A stretch of 64,000 nucleotides of DNA, from positions 62,001-126,000 of the forward strand of contig JARXAE010000023.1 of NCBI GenBank assembly GCA_029866005.1, in the 5' to 3' direction. Below the pieces are notes generated by a model, which was not told where the DNA came from, did no database searches, and saw only the letters and a program-made list of their open reading frames with translations. A program made the translations under genes and the position numbers. The DNA comes from Fimbriimonas sp. GTDB lineage: Bacteria > Armatimonadota > Fimbriimonadia > Fimbriimonadales > Fimbriimonadaceae. Shown one piece after another: positions 20,557-28,820 of the stretch; position 1 is the stretch's first letter, and every line of letters begins with the position of its first letter.

Positions 20557-20859
20557 TTAGCTCTCCAACCGAGCCCGAACCATATCCACCCGTCCCGACT
20601 CCAAAAACGGCACCCCTTCTTCCTCTAGGCGCTGCCGCTGCTCGTTCTCAAACATCGGATTTCGCTTAACAATGGGAAACTCACCCTTCTTGTTACACAC
20701 TCGCCACCACGGAAATGTTTCCGGATCGATGTGCTTGATCAACTGGCCAACTTGTCGTCCGCTAGTTCCAATTTGAGACCCAACATCTCCGTAGGCGAGG
20801 ACTTTGCCGCGAGGAATCCGATTGACGGCCTCGACCACTGACATCTGCAACTGAGTCAT
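20557..20859 (-). CDS. Alkyltransferase-like protein (ATL, MGMT fold without the catalytic cysteine)
   Basis: A 100-residue protein of the O6-alkylguanine-DNA alkyltransferase DNA-binding domain. It has the winged-helix part IPRGKVLAYGDVGSQIG (recognition helix and Arg finger region near SGRQVGQL). At the active site, where MGMT has PCHR, it reads PWWRV at residues 50-54, so Trp51 replaces the alkyl-accepting cysteine. ATL proteins are known to bind O6-alkylguanine, flip the base and hand the lesion to nucleotide-excision repair rather than reverse it. The gene stands alone on the minus strand, with a long hairpin past its stop. Its length and sequence match ATL closely, so confidence in the family is high. 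Confidence 0.88.
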   Translation of the reverse strand: MTQLQMSVVEAVNRIPRGKVLAYGDVGSQIGTSGRQVGQLIKHIDPETFPWWRVCNKKGEFPIVKRNPMFENEQRQRLEEEGVPFLESGRVDMVRARLES

Positions 20860-20955
20860 AACCCGATTCTACGCTCTTAGAAGCCTGAGCGCCTATCTTC
20901 AAATCTCAAGTCACGTGCAGAACAATACTCCCGGACCAATCCCTCGAACCCAAAC

Positions 20956-20986
20956 AAAAAGCCCTCAGCGAATCTCGCTGAGGGCT
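20956..20986 (-). terminator. Intrinsic terminator of clpC
   Basis: Twelve-base perfect stem (agccctcagcga at 20960-20971, complement at 20975-20986) with a three-base loop. On the minus strand it is followed by a short T run (plus-strand A run 20956-20960). It lies about 20 bp past the clpC stop. Confidence 0.88.
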
Positions 20987-21006
20987 GAAGGCAGAAGGCT
21001 GACAGC

Positions 21007-23538
21007 TTACGACTGAACCAGTTCTTTCTTCTTCTTCTTTCCGCCGTCTTCCGGCTCGATCTTCTTGAAGACGATCTTGCCGTCTTCCTCGACGTCCGCC
21101 AGAATCGCGTCGCCCTCGGCGAATCGACCCAGCAACATCTCTTCGGAAAGAGGATCTTCGATGAACCGCTGAACTGCCCGTCGCAGAGGCCGCGCACCCA
21201 TATTTGGATCGTAGCCCTGCTCGACGAGAAGGTTCTTCACCGCCTCGCTCAGCTCCAGAGTAATACCCATCGAAGCCGCCTGCTCGTTCACTCGCTTCAT
21301 GTAGAGGTCCGCAATCTGCAGAATCTCTTCCTTCTTCAGGTGATGGAACACGATGATCTCGTCAACGCGGTTGAGGAACTCGGGCCGGAAGGTCTTCTTC
21401 ATCTCATCCAGCATCTTGTTCTTCATGTGCTCATAAGTCTTCGGATCGTTGACATCCTGTCGGGTGTCGCGGAATCCAAGCGCCTTATCCATCTCGATCG
21501 GCTTCACACCGACGTTCGACGTCATGACGATCAAGGTATTTCGGAAGTCGACGGTTCGCCCTTGGCTATCCGTCAGCTGACCATCCTCGAGCACCTGCAG
21601 GAGCAAGTTGAAGACCTCAGGGTGTGCCTTCTCGATCTCATCAAGAAGAACCACGCAGTACGGATTACGTCGAACGGCCTCTGTTAGCTGACCGCCCTCA
21701 TCGTATCCCACATATCCCGGAGGGGCGCCAACCAGTCGCGAAATACTGAATCTCTCCATGTACTCGCTCATATCGATGCGAACCATGTTCGATTCCTTAT
21801 CGTAAAGGTAAGCCGCCAAAGCCTTCGCCAGCTCGGTCTTACCGATTCCGGTTGGTCCCATAAAGATGAAGCTACCCATCGGTCGCTTCGGATCCTTAAG
21901 TCCGCTTCGCGAGCGTCGAATCGCCCGGCTAACCGCAACGACAGCGTCGTGCTGACCAATAATCCTCTTATGGAGGTCCTCCTCCATCGCAAGCAGCTTC
22001 TGACTCTCAGTCGCCACAATCTTGGTCACCGGAATACCGGTCCACGACGTCACAATCCCCGCGATCTCGGCTTCGTTCACGATCGGCTCAATCTTAACTT
22101 CCGCCGACCATGCCTCTTCCCGAACCCTTACGGACTCTTCCAAAGCTTCCTTCTCGGCGACGAGCTTATCAAGCTTCTCCGTCTCCGTCGAACGCTTCTC
22201 AAGGTGCTCGATCTCAGTGATGATCTTGTTCAACTTCACTCGATCATCCCGAACGTCCTTCGGCGGCAAACTCTGGTGCAGCCGAACCCGCGAAGCAGCC
22301 TCGTCGACCAAGTCAATCGCCTTATCTGGCAACGTCCGATCCGAAATGTATCGCTGCGAGAGTTGCACCGAAGCGACAATCGCGTCATCAGTGATCTCCA
22401 CCTGGTGGTGAGCCTCGTACCGCTCGCGCAGTCCCTTCAGAATCTCAATCGCCTCTTCCTCAGATGGCTCCTTGACCTTAACCGACTGGAACCTTCGCTC
22501 CAAAGCCGCATCCTTTTCGATGTACTTACGGAACTCGTCCTGAGTCGTCGCGCCAATGCACTGCAGTTCGCCACGAGCCAAAGCAGGCTTCATGATGTTG
22601 CTGGCGTCGATCGCACCCTCTGCGGCGCCCGCGCCAACCAGCGTATGTAGCTCGTCGATAAATAAGATCACCTGGCCATCGGCCCGGCGAACTTCTTCCA
22701 TCACTTTCTTCATCCGCTCTTCAAACTCACCGCGATACTTGGTGCCCGCGACCAAAGCCGCAAGATCCAACGAAACAATTCTCTTGTCTTTGAGAATGTC
22801 CGGAATATCGCCATTCACAATCCGCGAAGCAAGTCCCTCAGCGATGGCAGTCTTACCAACACCTGGCTCACCGATAAGGCAAGGATTGTTCTTGGTTCGC
22901 CGACACAGAATCTGCATCACGCGCTCAATCTCGTTCTGCCGACCAACGACCGGATCCAGCCGACCCTCGCGAGCAAGCTCGGTCAAATCTCGACCAAACT
23001 CATCCAAAGTAGCCGTCTTAGCGCCCGAAGTCGAGCCAGAAGACGAAGACCGTGAGGACGATGAAGACGAAGACGCCGAACCAGAAGTTGGCTTCGAAGT
23101 CGTATCGTTATCCTGGAGTCCCATCACCTCACGTCGAGCCTTCTCCAGCTCAACGCCTAGCTTCGCCAAAACCCGCCCCGCTAGCCCATCGCCTTCGCGA
23201 ATCAGGCCAAGCAGAAGGTGCTCGGTTCCAATATAGTTGTTGTTCAGGTTGCGCGCTTCGTCATAAGCAAGGTCAATAACCCGCTTCGCCCGAGGCGTCA
23301 GAGTCATATCCTGATTCGGCCTCGCGTCGCCTCTCGGCAGCTGCTTTTCAACCTCCGCGCGAACGCGGTTAAGTGAAACACCAAGCTTGTCGAGTACCCG
23401 CGCAGCAACACTGTCGGATTCTCGCACCAGACCAAGCAACAGGTGTTCGGTGGAGACGTATCCCTCACCAAACTTCTGCGCCTCTTCCTGGGCGTAGAAC
23501 ACGACCTTTCGCGCTCGTTCCGTAAATCTTTGCCACAT
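21007..23538 (-). CDS. clpC: ATP-dependent Clp protease ATPase subunit ClpC
   Basis: An 843-residue AAA+ unfoldase that feeds proteins to ClpP. Two Clp-N repeats (about 1-70 and 75-145) are followed by a serine-rich linker at 152-172. AAA module 1 has Walker A GEPGVGKT at 223-230 and Walker [11 protein letters not shown] near 291-300. A coiled middle domain at about 415-480 ([21 protein letters not shown] split) is followed by AAA module 2 with GPTGIGKT at 561-568. The short middle domain and start ([20 protein letters not shown]) mark ClpC rather than ClpB. The linker, almost pure serine for about 20 residues, is unusual. No mcsA, mcsB or ctsR gene is adjacent. It has a long leader and its own terminator. 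Confidence 0.96.
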   Translation of the reverse strand: MWQRFTERARKVVFYAQEEAQKFGEGYVSTEHLLLGLVRESDSVAARVLDKLGVSLNRVRAEVEKQLPRGDARPNQDMTLTPRAKRVIDLAYDEARNLNNNYIGTEHLLLGLIREGDGLAGRVLAKLGVELEKARREVMGLQDNDTTSKPTSGSASSSSSSSRSSSSGSTSGAKTATLDEFGRDLTELAREGRLDPVVGRQNEIERVMQILCRRTKNNPCLIGEPGVGKTAIAEGLASRIVNGDIPDILKDKRIVSLDLAALVAGTKYRGEFEERMKKVMEEVRRADGQVILFIDELHTLVGAGAAEGAIDASNIMKPALARGELQCIGATTQDEFRKYIEKDAALERRFQSVKVKEPSEEEAIEILKGLRERYEAHHQVEITDDAIVASVQLSQRYISDRTLPDKAIDLVDEAASRVRLHQSLPPKDVRDDRVKLNKIITEIEHLEKRSTETEKLDKLVAEKEALEESVRVREEAWSAEVKIEPIVNEAEIAGIVTSWTGIPVTKIVATESQKLLAMEEDLHKRIIGQHDAVVAVSRAIRRSRSGLKDPKRPMGSFIFMGPTGIGKTELAKALAAYLYDKESNMVRIDMSEYMERFSISRLVGAPPGYVGYDEGGQLTEAVRRNPYCVVLLDEIEKAHPEVFNLLLQVLEDGQLTDSQGRTVDFRNTLIVMTSNVGVKPIEMDKALGFRDTRQDVNDPKTYEHMKNKMLDEMKKTFRPEFLNRVDEIIVFHHLKKEEILQIADLYMKRVNEQAASMGITLELSEAVKNLLVEQGYDPNMGARPLRRAVQRFIEDPLSEEMLLGRFAEGDAILADVEEDGKIVFKKIEPEDGGKKKKKELVQS

Positions 23539-23627
23539 ATGCTTGTTGTTTCCTTTGGCTCCCCATTCCAGGTTCGCCGTCCCTACTACTACGTCAGACG
23601 CCCGGCGTTTATTCGAGTTCCTCAGGG

Positions 23628-23662
23628 GAGTCTTTGGTCTCCATAAGCGAGTCCAAAGACTC
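23628..23662 (-). promoter_or_regulatory. Inverted repeat in the clpC leader region
   Basis: Perfect ten-base arms gagtctttgg (23628-23637) and ccaaagactc (23653-23662) flank 15 bases, about 90-125 bp upstream of the clpC start. It may be a regulator site or leader hairpin. It does not match the CtsR heptad repeat or CIRCE. Confidence 0.35.
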
Positions 23663-23782
23663 TCAGGAGATTACCCCGCCACCCTCTGACGTACCTGTCA
23701 TTATTGGCAGGCAGTGTTAAGACGGTTAGGCATCATCGAAAGTGCCTTGCGACAATTGAGAACTCCGTGCTAATCTCCCAAC

Positions 23783-24478
23783 ATGTTCGCTCTTGCCGCA
23801 ATCCTCCTAACCCAACAAGTCGATCGCAACGTCGTCTACCGAACAATCAACGGAAAATCACTCCAACTCGACGCCTACCGAGCCACCAAACCAAACGGCC
23901 GAGTCTTCATCGCCATCCACGGCGGCGGCTTCACCGGAGGCAACAAGGGCGGAAACACCGGCGAACTGTGCCAATACCTCTCCCAACGCGGCTACACCTG
24001 CTTCGACATCAACTATCGCCTCCAGCGTGACGTCGGCGGAACCATCCAAACCGCTATCGATGCTGCTGTCGACGACGCCTCCGCCGCCTACAACTGGGCC
24101 GTCTCCAACTCCGCCAAATACGGCGGCGACCCCAAGCGCATCGGAATGGGCGGCAGCTCCGCCGGAGCCATCACATCCCTCTTCACCGCCTACTCCCGCA
24201 ACACGCCCGTCAAAGCCGTCATTGACCTCTGGGGCGGAATGTACGGCAAAGAATCCGATATGAAACGCGGCGAAGCCCCAGTACTCATCATCCACGGACG
24301 CAACGACCGAACCGTTGCCTTCAGCCACGCAACCAACCTCGCTAATCGAGCCGCATCAGAGGGAATCAAGCACAAACTTCTCTCCAACGAAGGTGGCCAC
24401 ACCCTCGCCCTTACGACAAGAATCGAAGGCAAAACCCTCCTCGATCACATCGAGTCCTTCCTGAACGAAAACCTCTAA
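23783..24478 (+). CDS. Alpha/beta hydrolase (carboxylesterase / BD-FAE type)
   Basis: A 231-residue esterase-like hydrolase. The oxyanion-hole motif HGGG is at 46-49, the nucleophile elbow GSSAG has Ser126, and a likely acid is Asp175 in HGRNDRT with the base His206 in GGHT. These form a full triad. The oxyanion and nucleophile motifs are those of the hormone-sensitive lipase and feruloyl-esterase-like group. The N-terminus (MFALAAILLTQQ) is short and hydrophobic and may direct export. It is convergent with a second hydrolase gene, only 10 bp away, on the other strand. The substrate is unknown, with short-chain acyl or acetyl esters of carbohydrate the best guess. Confidence 0.85.
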   Translation: MFALAAILLTQQVDRNVVYRTINGKSLQLDAYRATKPNGRVFIAIHGGGFTGGNKGGNTGELCQYLSQRGYTCFDINYRLQRDVGGTIQTAIDAAVDDASAAYNWAVSNSAKYGGDPKRIGMGGSSAGAITSLFTAYSRNTPVKAVIDLWGGMYGKESDMKRGEAPVLIIHGRNDRTVAFSHATNLANRAASEGIKHKLLSNEGGHTLALTTRIEGKTLLDHIESFLNENL

Positions 24479-24488
24479 GTTCCGCAGT

Positions 24489-25199
24489 TCACCGCCGAAA
24501 CTTCAGCAGCCACTCGTAAAACTCGTCCTTCAAATAGAACTCCGTCCAAACGTCGTGAGTCCCGCCCACAACCTGCGTGAAAATCGGTGATCCCCCCGCC
24601 GCCTTCATCGCGTCCACCATCGCCACACTCTGAGCGAACGGAACTGCCGGATCCTTATCCCCGTGCACAACCCAAGTCGGAACCTTTGCAAAAGAAGCAG
24701 CCGAACCAGGGTCCCCGCCCCCACAAACCGGAGCAATCGCCGCGAACCGCTTCGGCTGGGCCGCCACCAAAGCCCAAGTCCCGTACCCGCCCATGCTGAT
24801 GCCGGTCAGATACTCCCGCGACCGATCCACCCGAAACTTCTTCTCAAGGTCGTTCAACAACCCAATCAGCTCATCCGCATCCCAGTTCCGCCGCTCCGGA
24901 CACTGCGGAGCAACCACAATAAACGGAAACTTCTTCCCCGCCGCCGCCAGCTTCATCGGCCCATGAACCTTCAAAAGCTCAAGGTTCGTCCCCCGCTCGC
25001 CCGACCCGTGCAAAAACACCAACAACGGATACCGCTTCCCCCGCGCCGTCTCATAATCCTCCGGAACCGAGACCAGGTACTGCAACGAAGCCCGCTTAAC
25101 AATCGGCCCCTCAAACTTCCCCGCCGAAATCCCCTGCCCAGTTCCCGCAGGACTCCCCGCACCCTGCAACATCGACGCCCAAACAATCGCCCCAACCAT
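24489..25199 (-). CDS. Secreted alpha/beta hydrolase, PHB-depolymerase/esterase type
   Basis: A 236-residue hydrolase with a hydrophobic start that may be a signal peptide. The core runs from YPLLVFLHGSGERG (oxyanion region) through GISMGGYG with nucleophile Ser135, HGDKDPAVP with acid Asp183, and GGTHDVW with His225. This arrangement is that of dienelactone-hydrolase-like predicted peptidases and esterases (COG4099 type). The 176 bp upstream contain a copy of the palindromic repeat element, placed between this gene and the stop of the gene at 25376. The substrate is unknown. Together with the neighbouring hydrolases it suggests breakdown of plant or microbial esters outside the cell. Confidence 0.85.
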   Translation of the reverse strand: MVGAIVWASMLQGAGSPAGTGQGISAGKFEGPIVKRASLQYLVSVPEDYETARGKRYPLLVFLHGSGERGTNLELLKVHGPMKLAAAGKKFPFIVVAPQCPERRNWDADELIGLLNDLEKKFRVDRSREYLTGISMGGYGTWALVAAQPKRFAAIAPVCGGGDPGSAASFAKVPTWVVHGDKDPAVPFAQSVAMVDAMKAAGGSPIFTQVVGGTHDVWTEFYLKDEFYEWLLKFRR

Positions 25200-25264
25200 C
25201 CCCGAACTTTACCGCACGTCGCCCGCGTCGAAACCGCTTCCAACCTCTAACTTCCAACTTGCGG

Positions 25265-25376
25265 GCGGCACCGCCGCGTAGGGCACGGGTCCCAAAGTCG
25301 GATGGAAGGTGCAGCGAACGCGGAGCCTTCCGTCCGACTTTGGGAGGGGATTGGCCTTGGGCTCGCGCGGTGCCGC
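25265..25376. repeat. Palindromic repeat element, copy 1 (full length)
   Basis: A 112 bp element with perfect ten-base ends (gcggcaccgc at 25265-25274, gcggtgccgc at 25367-25376). An inner stem of 19 bases is 18/19 matched (25291-25309 with 25326-25344) around a 16-base loop containing agcgaacgcgg. It shares two strongly conserved blocks with copy 3 (cgcgtagggcacggg-like and gggattggccttgggc). Its right end overlaps the stop codon of the next gene. Confidence 0.85.
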
Positions 25377-26281
25377 TAGAAGACCGCTCGACTCAGAAAC
25401 TCCATTTCTTTCCGAACCTGTTCTCGAGTCCCTATCGCAAGATAGTGATAAAAAAAGTGCCATCCAGGGGGATCAGATAGCTTCACCCGAGATACGCAGT
25501 TCCACTTCACTACTTTCTCGGATTTGAATCGCCAACGACCGTAGCGGTTCACGTCGCGCTCTTTCTGGTACTCCCCAGGTGGGGCCGCAGGAACATAGAT
25601 TCCCATGGCAAACTTGCCGTCGGGTGTTGAAAACACGATTGGATCAAGTTGCTCTCCTGGCCCGTCGCTTAGGGGTTCGAGTTTGGAAGATTTGGCATCG
25701 AATCGGAAGAACTTTGAGAACTCTGCAGGCATGTAACCAGTCAGCGATTCAAAAACCGCCTGTTTCTGGCGCTCGTTAGGATGGGCGCCAAAAACTACTT
25801 GGTATTCGATCAGTTGCGACCGACCCAACGTTCCTATGGTGACGTACTTGGTCATGTACCAAGGGGAGAGCACCGTGGTGTTTTTAGCAAGATTCGAGCC
25901 TGAACTCTCGCCCGGAGCAAGCCAGAAGGCGAGCCGGCTATTCGCGATAAGCCGATTGTCCTTTGCGTCGATAGACAGCAGGTCAGAAGAAGACGTCGGA
26001 CCGGTTCCATCACTCCGCGAACCAGCCTCTGTCGGGTTGTAAGTCTCATCTGTGATCGGCGATCCGCCATCAAAGTTCGCCGCCGACTGCAACTGCCGAC
26101 CGTGGTCAGTCGAATCGATGAACTCCTTCCCTCGCCATTTCAGTGAATGAATCGCTCCAGCCACCCGCGTTGTCGTCGTAATAACTATTTCCGAGTCCGG
26201 CGTTCGACCTCGAATCACCGCATCCCCTGAGACCTGCGTGAGCAACAAGCTGACAGCCGAGATCATGTCCCAATTTACCAC
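25376..26281 (-). CDS. Unrecognised exported protein
   Basis: A 301-residue protein that I do not recognise. The start is MVNWDMISAVSLLLTQVSG, or MISAVSLLLTQ from the second ATG at 26266, which looks like a signal peptide. The body is rich in beta-strand patterns and polar loops (SLKWRGKEFIDSTDHGRQLQSA, YNPTEAGSRSDGTG, WYMTKYVTIG, GWHFFYHYLAIGTREQVRKEM). The DHGRQLQ and NPTEAGS stretches look like conserved ligand or catalytic loops of an unnamed secreted family, possibly with a sugar-binding beta-sandwich fold. Its stop codon sits in the end of repeat copy 1 and its start is near repeat copy 2. No function can be assigned. Confidence 0.75.
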   Translation of the reverse strand: MVNWDMISAVSLLLTQVSGDAVIRGRTPDSEIVITTTTRVAGAIHSLKWRGKEFIDSTDHGRQLQSAANFDGGSPITDETYNPTEAGSRSDGTGPTSSSDLLSIDAKDNRLIANSRLAFWLAPGESSGSNLAKNTTVLSPWYMTKYVTIGTLGRSQLIEYQVVFGAHPNERQKQAVFESLTGYMPAEFSKFFRFDAKSSKLEPLSDGPGEQLDPIVFSTPDGKFAMGIYVPAAPPGEYQKERDVNRYGRWRFKSEKVVKWNCVSRVKLSDPPGWHFFYHYLAIGTREQVRKEMEFLSRAVF

Positions 26282-26367
26282 CCTCGCTCAGGAGAAGCAA
26301 CAATCGGACTTCCTGGGGCCCAAACTGCAAAACCCCTAACTACCCCGCACCCGCAACCCCCGCAGCT

Positions 26368-26428
26368 CCGCCGCGTAGGGCACGGGTCCCAAAGTCGGAC
26401 GGAATGCGCAGCGCATGCGGAGCCGTTT
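26368..26428. repeat. Palindromic repeat element, copy 2 (left half)
   Basis: About 60 bp matching the left half of copy 1: the ccgccgcg start, the agggcacgggtcccaaagtcgga block and the loop with cgcatgcggagcc. The right half is missing and no closing arm is found. It lies in the 162 bp gap between two minus-strand genes, close to the stop of the 26444 gene. Confidence 0.8.
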
Positions 26429-26443
26429 CACATCATCAATATT

Positions 26444-27274
26444 CTAAAGTCGCCACATCTGGCCGGCCCAGCTCTCATTCGACGGACGCCGACCCGACCG
26501 AACATCCGTCAGCCAAGAATCAATCCCTTCTTCCTTTGCAAACGACCATCCCTCTTTGCACCGAAGAAGGTAGTTCTCGACCGCTTTAAATTGCTGTTTT
26601 CCAAGCAACTCATCCGCCAGCCGCATCCGAGGCCCGAATGAGCTCGTCACCGGAGAAAATGTGTCTACGGACCGAATCAGATGCTCTCCGGCAGCCTCAA
26701 TCTTCCCCTCCCTCAGAGCAATCAAGCCAGACATCTGGTGTCCATAATGCAGTGCATCCCCATTCACTCCGGTCGGAAACTGATAGGTTGACCGACTTAA
26801 ACGGTCAGCCGCAATCGCCTTTGGATACTTAGTTTCGCCACCATAGACAAACACATAGCCTGCAGTGCGAGCCAGGCTATCAAACGCAAACCGATCAATT
26901 TTTGCATCCGCTAACTGCAACAATGCTTTCTGGACTATTCCGAGGGAAGCCCGGCAAGTCTTGGCTCGCCCCTCCTCCAGGTTCGCAAGATCGGATACAA
27001 AATCGTCAATCTTTTCAATATTTTCCGGGCTGACTTTTGGAACAGTCAAACCTGAGGCCCGTATTACTGCCGGATCGCTTTCGAACGTTGTTCCCGCCAG
27101 CGCATTCTTAACCACCGAGGCGGAAACGCCGAAGAGTCCATCTGAGAAAGCTTTGACGGATACAACCCCCACAGCGACTCCCGCTGCCATCATCACCATC
27201 GTTCGCCCGCTATGCATACTGATTACAATACTGCAGCCTTTTAGGCAAAAGATGCCTAGAACGATCACCTTCAT
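26444..27274 (-). CDS. Unrecognised protein with N-terminal membrane anchor
   Basis: A protein of up to 276 residues that I do not recognise. The ATG at 27217 (MHSGRTMVMMAAGVAVGVVSVKAF) is a more natural start than 27274 and gives one N-terminal hydrophobic helix or signal anchor and 257 residues. The rest is soluble and mostly helical, with repeats of the look of TPR-type helices in the last half (DALHYGHQMSGLIALREGKIEAAGEHL, RMRLADELLGKQQFKAVENYLLRC). A scaffold role at the membrane is possible. It is on the minus strand upstream of the 25376 gene. No function can be assigned. Confidence 0.7.
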   Translation of the reverse strand: MKVIVLGIFCLKGCSIVISMHSGRTMVMMAAGVAVGVVSVKAFSDGLFGVSASVVKNALAGTTFESDPAVIRASGLTVPKVSPENIEKIDDFVSDLANLEEGRAKTCRASLGIVQKALLQLADAKIDRFAFDSLARTAGYVFVYGGETKYPKAIAADRLSRSTYQFPTGVNGDALHYGHQMSGLIALREGKIEAAGEHLIRSVDTFSPVTSSFGPRMRLADELLGKQQFKAVENYLLRCKEGWSFAKEEGIDSWLTDVRSGRRPSNESWAGQMWRL

Positions 27275-27427
27275 TAAATACTCAGAATCACCCTCATCCC
27301 AGTAACTCCACCATCATATTCACACACTTACCGCATTGGAGATGAAGCTTCCTTGGGCTCGGTCAAAGCCACCAACAATCTGCAACCACCAGGTTGACAA
27401 AACCCCGAAATCATCGCCTATAGAGTG

Positions 27428-28459
27428 ATGATCGAATACGACGACACCGACCAAACCCAAGACCCCGACTTCTGGACCAAAGACCACTACCCAGAAAAGC
27501 AGCCAAGCCAAGAAATCCCCTTCCCCTGCTACCCGGACCGCGAACCCACTCCCGCCCGCCACCAGTTCCAACAGGTCAAATCGAAGAACCTCAGCACCTA
27601 CTCCCGCGCCAACGGGGCCGAAACCCTCTTCGTCAAAAACTCCCTCATCCTCCTCTCCGGCCTCCCCAAATCCGGAAAAACTACCCTCGCCGTGGCCCTC
27701 GCCGATGCCATCGTCAAAGGAAAACCCTTCGCCGGATTCCGTCTGCCCAAAACCGCCGTCGGCTACGTCAGCTTCGACGACTCCCCCGCCGAAATCCTCG
27801 CCGCCATCGACCGCCACGATGACCTAACCGAAGACTCCCCCTTCTTCCTGAGCATCATGAACGACCCCATCGACACCCGCGATGGCCTCGAACAAATCGA
27901 AGACTTTCTCATCAGTCAAAGAGGCGGAGTCGTCATCATCGACTCCCTCCACGCCGCTCTCACCAAATCCCAAACCCGCGACGCCCGCCAAGTCCGAAAC
28001 CTCATCACCCCCCTCAAACGCGTAGCCGAACGCGCCGGAACCATCATCCTCATCCACCACACCGACGCCCACGGAAAACGCGCCGGAGACCACACCCAAA
28101 TCCAAGCCGCCGTCAGCCAAACCGTCCTCATGTCTACCCAAGAAAATGACGGCTTCCGCCTCATCAAACTCCAATGTAAAGGAAGAGGCGCAGGCTCCTA
28201 TAGAAAAATCCACCTCCTAAGCCGCAGCGAAACCCACTACCAACCCCACAATCCTAACCCAACTGCCAACCTCCACGCCTTTGACCGGAGTACCAAACCG
28301 ATCATCGAAGCACTATTCAAAGGGCCCAAGACCGTGAACGAACTAGTCGAACTGACGAATCTATCGCCACAACGAATCTACAAACGCATCAAACACCTAG
28401 TTACCCACGGGTACGTCCTTTTCTCCAGTGCCCGTCCCCGCAGGTTCAAAATTGCCTAA
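27428..28459 (+). CDS. RepA-like AAA ATPase with C-terminal winged-helix domain
   Basis: A 343-residue RecA-fold ATPase of the AAA_25/RepA kind. Walker A GLPKSGKTT is at about 78-86, Walker B VVIID near 168-172, and the family's IIHH-type sensor (IILIHHTDAHGKRAG) near 207-219. A loop region of helicase type follows (QAAVSQTVLM). Residues about 295-340 form a winged helix (TVNELVELTNLSPQRIYKRIKHL). AAA_25 proteins are usually plasmid or phage replicative helicases or appear next to primases, but none is seen here. The gene stands alone, followed by a repeat-rich 360 bp gap. Start is ATG 27428, with an adjacent GTG at 27425. The codon use is very C-rich at third positions. It may be a relic of an integrated element. 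Confidence 0.75.
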   Translation: MIEYDDTDQTQDPDFWTKDHYPEKQPSQEIPFPCYPDREPTPARHQFQQVKSKNLSTYSRANGAETLFVKNSLILLSGLPKSGKTTLAVALADAIVKGKPFAGFRLPKTAVGYVSFDDSPAEILAAIDRHDDLTEDSPFFLSIMNDPIDTRDGLEQIEDFLISQRGGVVIIDSLHAALTKSQTRDARQVRNLITPLKRVAERAGTIILIHHTDAHGKRAGDHTQIQAAVSQTVLMSTQENDGFRLIKLQCKGRGAGSYRKIHLLSRSETHYQPHNPNPTANLHAFDRSTKPIIEALFKGPKTVNELVELTNLSPQRIYKRIKHLVTHGYVLFSSARPRRFKIA

Positions 28460-28464
28460 CCGAA

Positions 28465-28643
28465 TTACCCCGCTTTACCCACTTTACAAGCAAGAAATGA
28501 CCCAACCGAACCTGAGTTACCCCGTTTACCCACCTACCCTCTCCGATTCCCAACCGACAACTTCTAACTGTCAACTACAAGCCAACAAACCAAATCCGCT
28601 GCCCTGCAGCGTAGGTACTCCCGACTCCCAACTACAAGCCAAC
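28465..28643. repeat. Short direct repeats after the RepA-like gene
   Basis: Two direct-repeat pairs lie in the gap after the ATPase stop. The motif ttaccccg-ttta-cccac occurs at 28465-28482 and 28517-28533. The 15-base motif caactacaagccaac occurs at 28572-28586 and 28629-28643. No gene is visible here. The arrangement is reminiscent of replication iterons but too short to prove it. Confidence 0.6.
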
Positions 28644-28649
28644 CAACCC

Positions 28650-28693
28650 CCATCCACAACCCATCCACAACCCACCCAAAACCCACCCAAAAC
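28650..28693. repeat. Four tandem 11 bp units
   Basis: Four head-to-tail 11-base units: ccatccacaac twice, then ccacccaaaac twice. The block sits immediately before repeat copy 3 and is strongly C-rich on the plus strand. It is too short and lacks spacers, so it is not a CRISPR array. Confidence 0.85.
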
Positions 28694-28694
28694 C

Positions 28695-28806
28695 GCGGCC
28701 CCGCCGCGCAGGGCACGGGACCCAAGGTGTCTTCGTTCCCAAAGCGAATGCGGCGGGAACGGAGACGTCTTGGGTGGGGATTGGCCTTGGGCAAGCGCGG
28801 GGCCGC
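28695..28806. repeat. Palindromic repeat element, copy 3 (full length)
   Basis: A 112 bp element with perfect ten-base ends (gcggccccgc at 28695-28704 and gcggggccgc at 28797-28806). An inner 20-base stem matches 17 of 20 (28721-28740 with 28755-28774) around a 14-base loop with agcgaatgcgg. The stem sequences differ from copy 1 but remain complementary, while gggcacggg and gggattggccttgggc are conserved. It lies 15 bp past the stop of the minus-strand gene at 28821. Confidence 0.85.
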
Positions 28807-28820
28807 TCGGACTCCTGCCG

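Noticed and set aside
21949-23236. Two long plus-strand frames opposite clpC
   Set aside because: They are antisense shadows of a well-supported clpC gene, with low-complexity composition.
23539-23782. tRNA or small RNA gene
   Set aside because: No cloverleaf or CCA end was found in this or other intergenic gaps that were scanned by eye.
28650-28693. Possible CRISPR array
   Set aside because: Units are 11 bp, head-to-tail without spacers, and there are no cas genes.
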